A DNA stretch of 64,000 nt from Caulobacter sp031457805. GTDB lineage: Bacteria > Pseudomonadota > Alphaproteobacteria > Caulobacterales > Caulobacteraceae. The position numbers and the translations under genes are program-made. Below the pieces are notes generated by a model. The model did not search any database. It saw nothing but the letters and a program-made list of their open reading frames with translations, and had not been told where the DNA came from. Below, piece by piece: positions 7,122-14,988 of this stretch (positions within the stretch are counted from its first letter, which is position 1; each line of letters opens with the position of its first letter). Location: positions 62,001 to 126,000 of the forward strand of contig NZ_JAVDXI010000002.1 in assembly GCF_031457805.1 (NCBI RefSeq), given 5' to 3'.

Positions 7122-8060
7122 CTACTTGAGGAAATCCGTGACCGCCTGGCCGAAGGCCTGGGGCTGGTCGAGCATGATGAAGTGGCGGGCGTCGTCGATC
7201 CGACGGGCTGTCAAACCGTCCAGACCCGCGTAGGCGTCGACGAACAGCTTGTCGGCGGCGGCCGGCGGCATGCCCATGGCGGTGTCATAGGCATAGAGCA
7301 GCGTGGTGGGCGCCTTGACCTTGGCCAGATCTCCGCGCGCGTCGGTGACCAGCAGGTCGTACATGGCCCGCCCGACCACCGAGGGCGACGAGGCGCCGCC
7401 CCAGGCGATGACCTGCTTCTGCCCCTCGGCCGACTTCACGAAGCGCGGCGCGCCCATGGCCTGCTGACCGGCGAAAGCTTCGGGGCTCATCGCGACGGTA
7501 GCGTCGCGCATGGCTGTCGCCTGGGGGCGCACCATCTCGGGCGTCGCCGCCGGCGAGAACAGCAGCGAGAAGAACGGCAGGCTGTCGACGATCATCAGGC
7601 GGCCGATCGACTCAGGATGGCGCTGGGCCAGCAAGAGGCCGGTGAACCCGCCCAGGGAGTGACCGATGACGGCGGGCGACTTCAGACCCTTGGCCTTGAT
7701 GTAGCCGTCGACCGCCTCGACCAGCGGCGCAACCACTGCGCCGTCGGCGTTGCCTGCCACCGGCGCACCGGCGAAACCCGCCACCTGTACGACGTGGACC
7801 CGATGGGTCGCCGCCAGTTGCTTGACGGTGGCGTCCCAGACCGCGCTGGACGAAGCCAGGCCGGGGATCAGGATGACGTCAGGACCCTGGCCGACGACGG
7901 TGACCGTCATGCGGTCAGCGGCGGGACTGGCGGCGATCGGCGCCGGCGGCGCGGCGTGGGCGTGGTCGCCGCCGAACACGCCGGTGGCGGCAAGAATGGC
8001 CACGAGAACCGCTGAAGCGCCGAGGCGGTTGCGACGGGAGCACGAGGTCTTGAGGGTCAC
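7122..8060 (-). CDS. Exported alpha/beta hydrolase
   Basis: A 312-residue protein with an N-terminal signal sequence ending near residue 37 (HAHA/APP). It has an alpha/beta-hydrolase core: oxyanion strand VILIPGLASS (62-71), nucleophile elbow GHSLGG with Ser135, an Asp after the YAYDT strand, and a catalytic His in DDARHFIML near the C-terminus. Substrate is not evident. It is not clearly in an operon with the membrane genes upstream, from which it is separated by about 117 bases. Confidence 0.85.
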   Translation of the reverse strand: MTLKTSCSRRNRLGASAVLVAILAATGVFGGDHAHAAPPAPIAASPAADRMTVTVVGQGPDVILIPGLASSSAVWDATVKQLAATHRVHVVQVAGFAGAPVAGNADGAVVAPLVEAVDGYIKAKGLKSPAVIGHSLGGFTGLLLAQRHPESIGRLMIVDSLPFFSLLFSPAATPEMVRPQATAMRDATVAMSPEAFAGQQAMGAPRFVKSAEGQKQVIAWGGASSPSVVGRAMYDLLVTDARGDLAKVKAPTTLLYAYDTAMGMPPAAADKLFVDAYAGLDGLTARRIDDARHFIMLDQPQAFGQAVTDFLK

Positions 8061-8177
8061 GATCTTTGTCCTTGGATAGGGGCGCGCGGAAGGCGTCAGC
8101 GTCGCGCGCCGGTGTTGGGGTGACGAAGGGTTTGCTGGAATGGCCGCCCGGGTGGTCCGGGCTTGGGGCGTAAGGAC

Positions 8178-8852
8178 CTAGCTGGCCAAGCCCCGGCGCC
8201 AGGTGATGAACAGACCGATCATCAGGTAAGCGGCCATCATGACGCTGGTGGCGTCCCACAGGGTGAGGTGCGGCAGCAGGCCCAGCTTCTCACCCGCCGC
8301 CCACAGGAAGAGCAGGCCCTGCAGGATGGCGAAGCTGACGGCGGCGGTTTCCCCCATCGCCCGACGCATGAACTCGTCGCTTCGAACCCAGATGGCGATG
8401 TTGCCCGCCGTCTGGATCAGCAAGAGCGCGATCAAGCCCGCCATGGCGGCCGAGGCGACCATCGGCGACAGCGGCGCGAAGACGAGCGGAACCATGACCG
8501 GCGTGGCCATCATCACCCCCGCGAGGATCAGCACGAAGCCGTTCTGGGCGTAGAAGACCGCCTGGGCGGGAGTCGCCGGTCGCACCTCCTCGGGATTGAT
8601 CTGGCGTCCCAGGGCGCGACGGCTGAGGCTCATCAAAAGGGTGATGAGACCGGTCAGCGCCATCATGGCCGCCAACGCCACGGCCAAAACGTCAGACCAA
8701 GACAGGTCGACCGAAGCGGCCGCGCCGGCCTCTTCCAGCGAAACCAGATAGCCGCCGAACAGGTAGCCAAGCGGCGCGGCCAACACAGCGCCGATCAGCG
8801 CCTGCAGCCCGCGATTGAGCCGGGACTTCGGTGACTTCGAAACGAGGTTCAT
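8178..8852 (-). CDS. Multi-pass membrane protein, unknown
   Basis: A 224-residue protein with about six hydrophobic segments (roughly 17-40, 53-75, 105-125, 130-155, 168-190, 198-220) and short loops. It is not recognised beyond being an integral inner-membrane protein. It is the last gene of a same-strand run with an XRE regulator and three other small membrane proteins, starting 27 bases after the regulator's stop, so it belongs to that operon. Confidence 0.75.
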   Translation of the reverse strand: MNLVSKSPKSRLNRGLQALIGAVLAAPLGYLFGGYLVSLEEAGAAASVDLSWSDVLAVALAAMMALTGLITLLMSLSRRALGRQINPEEVRPATPAQAVFYAQNGFVLILAGVMMATPVMVPLVFAPLSPMVASAAMAGLIALLLIQTAGNIAIWVRSDEFMRRAMGETAAVSFAILQGLLFLWAAGEKLGLLPHLTLWDATSVMMAAYLMIGLFITWRRGLAS

Positions 8853-8879
8853 GACACTATCCTCGATCTGGGCGGGCCC

Positions 8880-9074
8880 TCAGGCCTCGTCCTGGAAGAT
8901 GGACTCGATGGGTTGCCCAAACAGGCGGGCGATCTTGAAGGCCAGCGGCAGGCTGGGATCGTACTTGCCGGTCTCCAGCGCGTTGATGGTCTGGCGGGAG
9001 ACCTCCAGCCGGTCAGCGAGATCCGCCTGGCTCCAGTCGCGCTCGGCGCGCAGCACCTTGAGACGGTTCTTCAC
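8880..9074 (-). CDS. Small XRE-type transcription regulator
   Basis: A 64-residue Cro/CI-type HTH protein. LRAERDWSQADLADRLEVSR and QTINALETGKYDP give the classic five-helix domain, followed by a short PIESIFQDE tail. It is the type of stand-alone regulator commonly encoded beside small membrane proteins. It starts with GTG, and the GTGA overlap with the upstream membrane gene's stop indicates translational coupling. A much longer frame exists upstream but is not protein-like. It likely represses its own operon through the palindromes at 10246-10315. Confidence 0.88.
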   Translation of the reverse strand: MKNRLKVLRAERDWSQADLADRLEVSRQTINALETGKYDPSLPLAFKIARLFGQPIESIFQDEA

Positions 9075-9472
9075 TTGTACCTCCAGCGGACCAGAGGTTG
9101 CGCCAGACCGAACGCGCCGCAGAACACGGGGAAGGCCAGATACGTGGGCATGTGCGCGACCAGGCCGAAGTTCTCGAGAAAGCCCCAGACCGTCGCCGCC
9201 GCCAGCGTGATCCCCATGCCCCATAGCAGGGCCTGAGCGGACATCCCGCGCTGGAACTCGTCGGTCTCCTCCAGGAGGTAGAGACCCATGATCGCGATCA
9301 CCGCGATGATCGGAAGCGCGGGCGCCACGGCGACAACCCACAGCAACGGGCCGGTCGGTCGCAAGTGCTCGAAGGTCAGGATCGAGCCGGTCAAAACCAC
9401 CACATAGGCCAGCATCGCGGGGATGAAGCGGAGCATGTAGCGGCGCATCGCCGGCGACGTCTTCTGGGCCAT
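9071..9472 (-). CDS. Small membrane protein of the XRE operon
   Basis: A 133-residue protein with about four membrane segments (14-34, 43-64, 80-100, 106-125) and a conserved-looking LEETDEFQRGM loop between segments two and three. That loop recurs in membrane proteins paired with small XRE regulators. Its stop overlaps the regulator's GTG by 4 bases. Function unknown. Confidence 0.75.
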   Translation of the reverse strand: MAQKTSPAMRRYMLRFIPAMLAYVVVLTGSILTFEHLRPTGPLLWVVAVAPALPIIAVIAIMGLYLLEETDEFQRGMSAQALLWGMGITLAAATVWGFLENFGLVAHMPTYLAFPVFCGAFGLAQPLVRWRYK

Positions 9473-9496
9473 GATCGTCTCCTCTTCGCTTGGGTG

Positions 9497-9934
9497 TCAG
9501 CGCTGACGGATCCACCACACCGCCCAGACCAGGACGTAGGCGGTCAGTTGGAAAACCAGCAGGCTGAACACGCCGATCGCGAACCACTCCGAGGGCGAAT
9601 GCTGACCGGCCAGCGCCGTCAGACGAGCGTCTCCGACCAGCATGGCGAGAGGAGCAGCCAGCACGAGCGACCCTGAGCCGCCCCAGAACCACGCGAACTT
9701 GTGGGCTTCGCGCGCCGCCTCGTCGATATTGCGCCAGTAGATCACGGACGCCACGATCATCAGGGGCGCCATTGCCAGCAGGGCGTAACCCAGGACGGTG
9801 GTCGACGGGGTGACCCCGATCTCTCTTAGGAGGGACACCCCCGCCCCGCCGACCGCCCCCAGAAGGCCGCTGGCGACAAGGAAGCCTAGGGCGATCGCCT
9901 GACGGCGGGCCTGGGTTCCGGTGGGTTTGCTCAT
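9497..9934 (-). CDS. Small membrane protein of the XRE operon
   Basis: A 145-residue protein with four hydrophobic segments and a NIDEAAREAHKFAWFWGGS loop between segments two and three. The loop is placed like the LEETDEFQRG loop of the neighbouring 133-residue protein, so the two may be distantly related. I chose the ATG at 9934, where a basic N-terminus precedes the first membrane segment. It starts 28 bases after the upstream 87-residue protein stops. Function unknown. Confidence 0.72.
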   Translation of the reverse strand: MSKPTGTQARRQAIALGFLVASGLLGAVGGAGVSLLREIGVTPSTTVLGYALLAMAPLMIVASVIYWRNIDEAAREAHKFAWFWGGSGSLVLAAPLAMLVGDARLTALAGQHSPSEWFAIGVFSLLVFQLTAYVLVWAVWWIRQR

Positions 9935-9962
9935 CGTGAAAACCTTGCTCTGGATTGGGCGA

Positions 9963-10226
9963 CTAGAGGGCGGCCAGCGCTTCGACCGCGCCATCGGCTT
10001 CGGTCGACGCAGGCTTCTTGGGGCTCTTGGACGGACGATCCCGCAGGACCAGGAACAAGGTCGCCCAAAGCGTTGCGACGCCTACGGCGAAGCCGACCGC
10101 CAGAAGCGGCCCGCCCAGCTCACGCGCGGCGCAGGTGGCCACCACCAGAGAACCCGAGCTCGCGGCCATGCCGATCGCCAGCTTCTGGGCGCGGGTGGCG
10201 GGAGTGCGTTGAGCGGTTTTCTTCAT
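9963..10226 (-). CDS. Small two-segment membrane protein, first gene of the XRE operon
   Basis: An 87-residue protein: basic N-terminus, two hydrophobic segments (about 18-38 and 41-62) and a Lys/Pro-rich cytoplasmic tail. No family recognised. The ATG at 10226 sits just downstream of repeated TGACA/TGTCA elements that look like the operon's operator. Confidence 0.68.
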   Translation of the reverse strand: MKKTAQRTPATRAQKLAIGMAASSGSLVVATCAARELGGPLLAVGFAVGVATLWATLFLVLRDRPSKSPKKPASTEADGAVEALAAL

Positions 10227-10245
10227 GACAAGCCTCCTCGTCGAA

Positions 10246-10315
10246 ATGACAAGGATGTTTGTCATGCAATCTTGCACCGATGTCAAGCGTGGTTGTCATT
10301 TTGTCGTGCAGACAA
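10246..10315 (-). promoter_or_regulatory. Operator-like palindromes upstream of the XRE operon
   Basis: ATGACAA (10246-10252) and TTGTCAT (10259-10265) form a perfect 7-base inverted repeat. TTGTC (10301-10305) and GACAA (10311-10315) form a second one with a 5-base spacer, and TGTCAA/TTGTCA half-sites lie between. The spacing and position fit binding of the small XRE repressor encoded in the operon. Confidence 0.6.
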
Positions 10316-10342
10316 GACTAAATGACGGATCTGCTTGATGTT

Positions 10343-10645
10343 TCAGGCGGCTCGGCGGCCCAGGAAGGGATCTTCCCGGAGGGTGTCGCCCGACAAACCG
10401 CGCCAGTGAACCGCGACGAGTCGTCGCCGCGCGAGGGCGCGACCGAACACGCCCGTGGGCGCCAGCGTCATCACCTCCCAGCCATAGCGCGAGAAGCGAT
10501 CGCCAAAATCGGACCAGCGGATGACGCGCCCTTCGGCGTCCTGCCGCCACACGGACTTGTCGCAGCCGGGGATCCGCGCGCACCGCTCCCAGGCCTCGAC
10601 GCGGCCTTGGAGGATCAGGAACGGATCATGAGCGATGCGGGCCAA
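10343..10645 (-). CDS. Conserved-looking hypothetical protein
   Basis: A 100-residue basic, Trp-rich protein (IAHDPFLILQGRVEAWERCARIPGC at the N-terminus is given here only as its first motif area, residues 4-25). I chose a TTG start at 10645 because a good GGAGG lies 7 bases before it; a longer frame to 10783 has no ribosome site. No family recognised. Overlapping frames on both strands here are less protein-like. Confidence 0.5.
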   Translation of the reverse strand: MARIAHDPFLILQGRVEAWERCARIPGCDKSVWRQDAEGRVIRWSDFGDRFSRYGWEVMTLAPTGVFGRALARRRLVAVHWRGLSGDTLREDPFLGRRAA

Positions 10646-10980
10646 GAAGGGCCTCCGTAGCAACCTGCGCCATCCTCCGCTTGGAACAGGACTGAGTCGC
10701 GCCCCAGGAGAACGACGACTAGATTTTGTGTAACCGCACGGAGTGTCCACTAGATGCGGTTGCGGCGCGTTGCCGCGCGACACCCCCTGCGACAGGTCGA
10801 CGAAGACGCCGCGCGCCGCCCTTCCCCGGGACGAGGCCCTTGGGCTGCGATAGCCAATCGGTTCGGAACGTCACGAAACATCGCGGCTGAGCCCGTGTAA
10901 AAGCACGCGCTCAGCAAACCGCATCTCGGTTACCCGGCCCGTAACCCGGGCCGCGACCTATCGCCCCAAGTCGGAAGACT
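10646..10980. other. Intergenic region with two hairpins
   Basis: No gene seen. CTGAGC/GCTCAG plus an inner CGTG/CACG make a 28-base near-perfect hairpin at 10887-10914. CGGCCCG/CGGGCCG make a 7-base stem at 10935-10953. Either could end transcription of the dCTP deaminase gene, though neither has a T run. Confidence 0.45.
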
Positions 10981-12006
10981 TCAGCGCCAGGCCTTGAAGT
11001 GTTTGGACAATTTGAGGCCCTGCCGCTGGTAGTGGGACCCGCCCTCACCGTACAGCCGCGCTGGACGGGCGGTCAGCGGCTCGTAGACGAGGCGCGCGAC
11101 GGTCTGGCCGTCCTCGAGCAGGAACGGCGTTTCGTGGCTGCGCACCTCCAGCACGCCCTTGGAACCCACGGCCGCGGCCTCCTCGGTGCCGAAGCCTGGA
11201 TCGAAGAAGCCGGCGTAGTGGACCCGGAATTCACCGACCGAGGGATCGATCGGGGTCATCTCGGCCGCCTCCATGACCGGTATCTCGATGTCGTCCTTGC
11301 TAGCCAGGATGTAGAACTCGCCCGGGTCCAGCAGCAGTTCGCCGTGGCGAGCCTCGAGCGGCTCCCAGTAGTCGCGCGGATCGTGGCCGTCCTCGTGGTC
11401 CAGGTCCACCACGCCGGCGTGACGCCGCCCGCGGAAACCGACGATCCCCGTCTCGGACAGCAGGTCCACACCGACGCTACGCGTGGCCAGCTTGGCGGGC
11501 TCGCCCCGCTTGAGACGCAGCTGGTTCAGGCGCGTGCCGGCGCGGACCAGCACCGAGAAGGTCTGTGGCGCGATCTCGATATAGAGCGGCCCCGTATAGC
11601 CGGCGTCCACGTCGTCGAAGGCGCGGCTGTGGTCGGTCAGCAACCGCACGAAGACGTCGACGCGGCCCGTCGAGCTCTTGGGGTTGCCCCGCGCCGACAC
11701 CGTCATCGGCAGCGCCAGGCGCTCCTGGATCTCGGCGATGTAGACGCAGCCCTTCTCGAGCACCGCGCCCTTTGTCAGGTCCAGCTCGTGCATCGCCACA
11801 TCTTTCAGCCGCTCGGGCACCTTGCGGTGCAGCCCAGGCAGGAACGAGGCGCGGATCCGCCAGGCGCGCGCGCCCAGGCGCAGGTCCAGGCTGGCGGGCT
11901 GCACCTGATCGACGTCGAACGGCGTGGCGGCGGTGATGGCCTCTTCGGCGATCAGCGCTTCGATGGTCTGGCAGGGCAGAATCCCTGCGGCGTGGGCGTC
12001 GGTCAT
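10981..12006 (-). CDS. dcd: dCTP deaminase, long bidomain type
   Basis: A 341-residue protein of the long DCD family found in alphaproteobacteria, twice the length of the usual enzyme, with two dUTPase-like barrels. It would convert dCTP to dUTP for thymidylate supply. The first half has QPASLDLRLGARAWRI and the characteristic SARGNPKSSTGRVDVFVRLL segment. The second half has DPGEFYILASKD and HYAGFFDPGFG. The ATG at 12006 begins a typical N-terminus; a longer upstream frame is low-complexity. It diverges from metZ with about 175 bases between. Confidence 0.9.
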   Translation of the reverse strand: MTDAHAAGILPCQTIEALIAEEAITAATPFDVDQVQPASLDLRLGARAWRIRASFLPGLHRKVPERLKDVAMHELDLTKGAVLEKGCVYIAEIQERLALPMTVSARGNPKSSTGRVDVFVRLLTDHSRAFDDVDAGYTGPLYIEIAPQTFSVLVRAGTRLNQLRLKRGEPAKLATRSVGVDLLSETGIVGFRGRRHAGVVDLDHEDGHDPRDYWEPLEARHGELLLDPGEFYILASKDDIEIPVMEAAEMTPIDPSVGEFRVHYAGFFDPGFGTEEAAAVGSKGVLEVRSHETPFLLEDGQTVARLVYEPLTARPARLYGEGGSHYQRQGLKLSKHFKAWR

Positions 12007-12181
12007 CGGCGCGACACTCGCCAAACCCGCTCGCAAACGCAAGGCGCGAGCGAAAGACGCTCGCCTGTGACACCGCACTTTTCCCCTATGACAATTCTCT
12101 GACGCGCTGGCAGGCGTTCTGGCTTGACCCCGCCCCCTCCCCCGCTCCTTATGCCCGCGTTTTTGCGTAGGAGGCGGAGCC

Positions 12182-13366
12182 GTGGCCGAGAACCCGAAGG
12201 ACTGGGACGTCGCGACGAAATTGATCCGGGGTGGGGTCGCGCGCTCGCAGTTCATGGAGACCGCCGAGGCGCTCTACCTGACCCAGGGCTTCACCTACGA
12301 CAGCGCCGAGGGCGCCGACCGTCGCTTCGCCGGCGAGGATCCGGGCTTCGTCTATTCGCGGTTCAACAATCCGACCGTGAAGATGTTCGAGGATCGCCTG
12401 GCGCTGCTGGAAGGCGCTGAGGTCTGCCGCGCCCAGGCCACGGGCATGGCCTCGATCCACGCCGCCCTGATGGGCCTCGTCCGCGCTGGCGACCACGTGG
12501 TGGCGGGCCGCGCCCTGTTCGGCTCGTGCCGCTGGATCGTCAGCGAGTGGCTGCCGCGCTTCGGCGTCGAGACCACCTTTGTCGACGCCACCGACCCCAA
12601 GGCCTGGGAAGCGGCGATGCGGCCCAACACCAAGGCGGTGCTGGTCGAAACCCCGTCAAACCCGGTGCTTGAGATCACCGACATCCGCGCCGTCTCGGAA
12701 CTGGCCCATGCGGTCGGGGCCAAGGTCATTGTCGACAACGTCTTCGCCACCCCGATCTTTCAGAAGCCGCTGGAACTGGGCGCCGACGTCGTCGTCTATT
12801 CGGCCACCAAGCACATCGACGGCCAAGGCCGGGTGCTGGGCGGGGCGATCCTGACCAGCGAGGCGATCAACGAGGAATTCTACCGCGACGCCCTGCGCCA
12901 CACCGGCCCGTCGCTGTCGCCGTTCAACGCCTGGGTGATGCTCAAGGGCCTCGAAACTCTGGACCTGCGCGTCCGCCGTCAGGCCGACAGCGCCTTCGCC
13001 CTGGCCAACGTGATCGCCGAGCACAAGAAGGTGCACACGGTCCTCTATCCGTTCCGCCCCGACCACCCGGGCCACAACGTCGCCAAGGCGCAGATGACCG
13101 GCGGCGGCACCGTGATCGCCCTGGACCTGGGCAGCCGCGAAGCCGCCTTCAAGTTCCTGAACGCGCTGGAGATCGTCGACATCTCCAACAACCTCGGCGA
13201 CGCAAAGTCGATGGCCACCCATCCGCCGACCACCACCCACCGCTCGGTGCCCGAGGCTGAACGCCCGTCGCTCGGCGTGACCGAAGGCGGCGTGCGCCTG
13301 TCGGTGGGCCTGGAAAGCGTCGACGACCTCAAGCGGGATGTGATCCGTGCGCTCGATCAGGCGTGA
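12182..13366 (+). CDS. metZ: O-succinylhomoserine sulfhydrylase
   Basis: A 394-residue PLP enzyme of the Cys/Met metabolism family. It forms homocysteine from O-succinyl- (or O-acetyl-) homoserine and sulfide. Seen: YSRFNNPT at 58-65, an ATGMASIH cofactor segment, VDNVFATP and the PLP lysine Lys210 in SATKHIDGQ. The GTG start has AGGAGG 7 bases upstream. I looked for a SAM-II riboswitch in the leader and found none; a hairpin at 12042-12066 is the only structure. The apaG gene follows almost at once. Confidence 0.93.
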   Translation: MAENPKDWDVATKLIRGGVARSQFMETAEALYLTQGFTYDSAEGADRRFAGEDPGFVYSRFNNPTVKMFEDRLALLEGAEVCRAQATGMASIHAALMGLVRAGDHVVAGRALFGSCRWIVSEWLPRFGVETTFVDATDPKAWEAAMRPNTKAVLVETPSNPVLEITDIRAVSELAHAVGAKVIVDNVFATPIFQKPLELGADVVVYSATKHIDGQGRVLGGAILTSEAINEEFYRDALRHTGPSLSPFNAWVMLKGLETLDLRVRRQADSAFALANVIAEHKKVHTVLYPFRPDHPGHNVAKAQMTGGGTVIALDLGSREAAFKFLNALEIVDISNNLGDAKSMATHPPTTTHRSVPEAERPSLGVTEGGVRLSVGLESVDDLKRDVIRALDQA

Positions 13367-13379
13367 GACCTCCCCGCCC

Positions 13380-13811
13380 ATGCAACGCATGAGACGTCGC
13401 CGCGGCGGCGACAGCGCCGCCTACGAGGCCCGCACGCGCGACATCGTCGTGCGCGTGTTCCCCACCTACGCGGCCGAGGAATCCTCGCCGGAGCAGGGCC
13501 TCTATCTGTGGTCCTACACCGTCGAGATCGAAAACCACGGCGAGGAGACCGTCACCCTGATCGCGCGCCGCTGGACGATCACTGACGCGTTCAATCGCGT
13601 GAACGAGGTCGAGGGCAGCGGCGTGGTCGGCGAGCAGCCCGAGCTAAAGCCGCGCGAAGCCTTCCGCTATGTCTCCAACTGTCCCCTTCCGACGCCGTCC
13701 GGCGCGATGCGGGGCAGCTATCAGATGGTCAATGACGAGGGCGACCTGTTTGAGGTCGAGATCCCCGAATTCTCGCTGCACCTGCCTGGCGCGGCGATGA
13801 AGCTGAACTAA
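13380..13811 (+). CDS. apaG: ApaG (Co2+/Mg2+ efflux-associated protein)
   Basis: A 143-residue ApaG protein, a single fibronectin-type-III-like domain. Recognisable features are YLWSYTVEIENHGEETV, the RRWTITDA strand, the GVVGEQPELKPREAFRY segment, and SGAMRGSYQM. Its cellular function is unsettled. The start is uncertain: ATG at 13380, ATG at 13389, or a GTG at 13347 overlapping metZ. Probably co-transcribed with metZ and ended by the strong terminator just after it. Confidence 0.9.
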   Translation: MQRMRRRRGGDSAAYEARTRDIVVRVFPTYAAEESSPEQGLYLWSYTVEIENHGEETVTLIARRWTITDAFNRVNEVEGSGVVGEQPELKPREAFRYVSNCPLPTPSGAMRGSYQMVNDEGDLFEVEIPEFSLHLPGAAMKLN

Positions 13812-13843
13812 AAAAAGGCCGGCGCAGATGGCGCCGGCTTTTT
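13811..13843. terminator. Bidirectional terminator between apaG and hslO
   Basis: An 8-base GC stem (13818-13825 with 13831-13838) with A's before and T's after, so it can serve both convergent genes. Confidence 0.9.
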
Positions 13844-13861
13844 CATAGGTTGGTCGTATCG

Positions 13862-14773
13862 TCAGGCCGCAGCCGGCGGATCCAGCTTGTAAACCCGTGA
13901 GCAGTACTCGCAGGTCACGTGGATCTTGCCATCTGGTTCGATCATCTCCTCGACCTCCTCGGCCGAGAACGAGTCCATGACCACGCCGATCCGGTCTTCC
14001 GAGCAGCGGCAGAAGGCCTGCAGCGGCTTTTCGTCGAGCAGGCGCACGCCGTCCTCGTTGAACAGGCGCCAGAGCAGCGTGGGCGTCGAGACGGTCGGGT
14101 CGACAAGCTCGTCCTCGCCGGTCGTCTCAAACAGCGCCTGCACATGGGTCCAGGCGTCCTGGGTCTCGCCGCGCGCCTGATCGCCGGCGATGACCTGGAT
14201 CAGGATGCCGCCCGCGCGCCAGCTGGCGCCCTGCCCCGTGTCGACCTGGCCCACCGCCAGGCGGACGCGAGTCGGCGTCTGCTCCGACTGGGCGAAGTAC
14301 TGTTCAGCGCAGAGGGCCAGGGTTTCGCCCTCGATTGGCGTCACGCCTTGGTAGCGGTCCATGTCCGGCCCCTGGTCCAGGGTCATGATGAACACGCCGC
14401 CGCCCAGCAGGGTCTTGGCGCCGGGGCGCGCGAAGCCTTCGGACACCGCCGCCACTTCCTCGGGATCGAACCGGCAGTAACCGCGCAGGCCGCCGCTGGT
14501 GTCGTAGTCGACGACGACATAGCGCACCGGGCCATCGCCCTGGGCCTGAACGATCAGGCGTCCCTCGAACTTCAGGCTCGAACCGACCAAGGCGGCCAAG
14601 GCGCAGGCCTCGCCGAGCAGGTTGGCCACTGGCTCGGGATAGTCGTGGCGCGTCAGCACCTCGTCGATGGCCGCGCCGAGGCGCACCACCCGGCCACGGA
14701 CGGGCAGGTTTTCGATCTGGAACGCGGAAACGACGTCGTCGAGGACGCCGGTGTCGGGAGCGATGTCGGTCAT
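13862..14773 (-). CDS. hslO: Hsp33 redox-regulated chaperone
   Basis: A 303-residue Hsp33. On oxidation its C-terminal zinc site opens and the protein becomes a holdase protecting unfolded proteins in the cytoplasm. The four zinc cysteines are visible as CRCSED and, further on, CEYC near the C-terminus. The N-terminal core has GPVRYVVVDYDTSGGLRGY. The start at 14773 (MTDIAPDTG) follows GGGGAGG-like DNA in the minus direction and avoids a non-conserved 46-residue extension. argF lies upstream. Confidence 0.93.
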   Translation of the reverse strand: MTDIAPDTGVLDDVVSAFQIENLPVRGRVVRLGAAIDEVLTRHDYPEPVANLLGEACALAALVGSSLKFEGRLIVQAQGDGPVRYVVVDYDTSGGLRGYCRFDPEEVAAVSEGFARPGAKTLLGGGVFIMTLDQGPDMDRYQGVTPIEGETLALCAEQYFAQSEQTPTRVRLAVGQVDTGQGASWRAGGILIQVIAGDQARGETQDAWTHVQALFETTGEDELVDPTVSTPTLLWRLFNEDGVRLLDEKPLQAFCRCSEDRIGVVMDSFSAEEVEEMIEPDGKIHVTCEYCSRVYKLDPPAAA

Positions 14774-14950
14774 GGGGAGGCTAGATAGGCGGTTCTGGCG
14801 AAATTGCGAGCCCGATGAGTGACGGCGTGACGCGAAGCCTCGCCCAGGCATCCCTACTTCGGGCGCCTGCGACCGAACGCCTCGTTGCGAGAACAAGGGA
14901 TTCGGACTCATCTGGGTTCGCCGCCGCTTTTGCCCATACGCGACGGCGAC

Positions 14951-14984
14951 ACCGGCCAGCGTTTACCAACCGGCGCTGGCCGGT
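14951..14984 (-). terminator. Long hairpin after argF
   Basis: An 11-base perfect stem (14951-14961 with 14974-14984) with a 12-base loop lies 4 bases after the argF stop. T run is weak; terminator by position. The rest of 14774-14950 shows no gene. Confidence 0.6.
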
Positions 14985-14988
14985 AACC

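Noticed and set aside
5863..7233. Very long antisense frame over the TraB/GumN gene (and similar ones over most genes)
   Set aside because: GC-rich genes give long open antisense frames; composition is Arg/Gly/Ala shadow with no motifs, while the other strand has clear families.
8880..9692. 270-codon version of the XRE regulator
   Set aside because: Only the last 64 codons are protein-like; the rest is a shadow of the neighbouring membrane gene.
12007..12181. Possible SAM riboswitch before metZ
   Set aside because: The SAM-II pattern expected in alphaproteobacterial met genes is not present; only a simple hairpin at 12042-12066 was seen.
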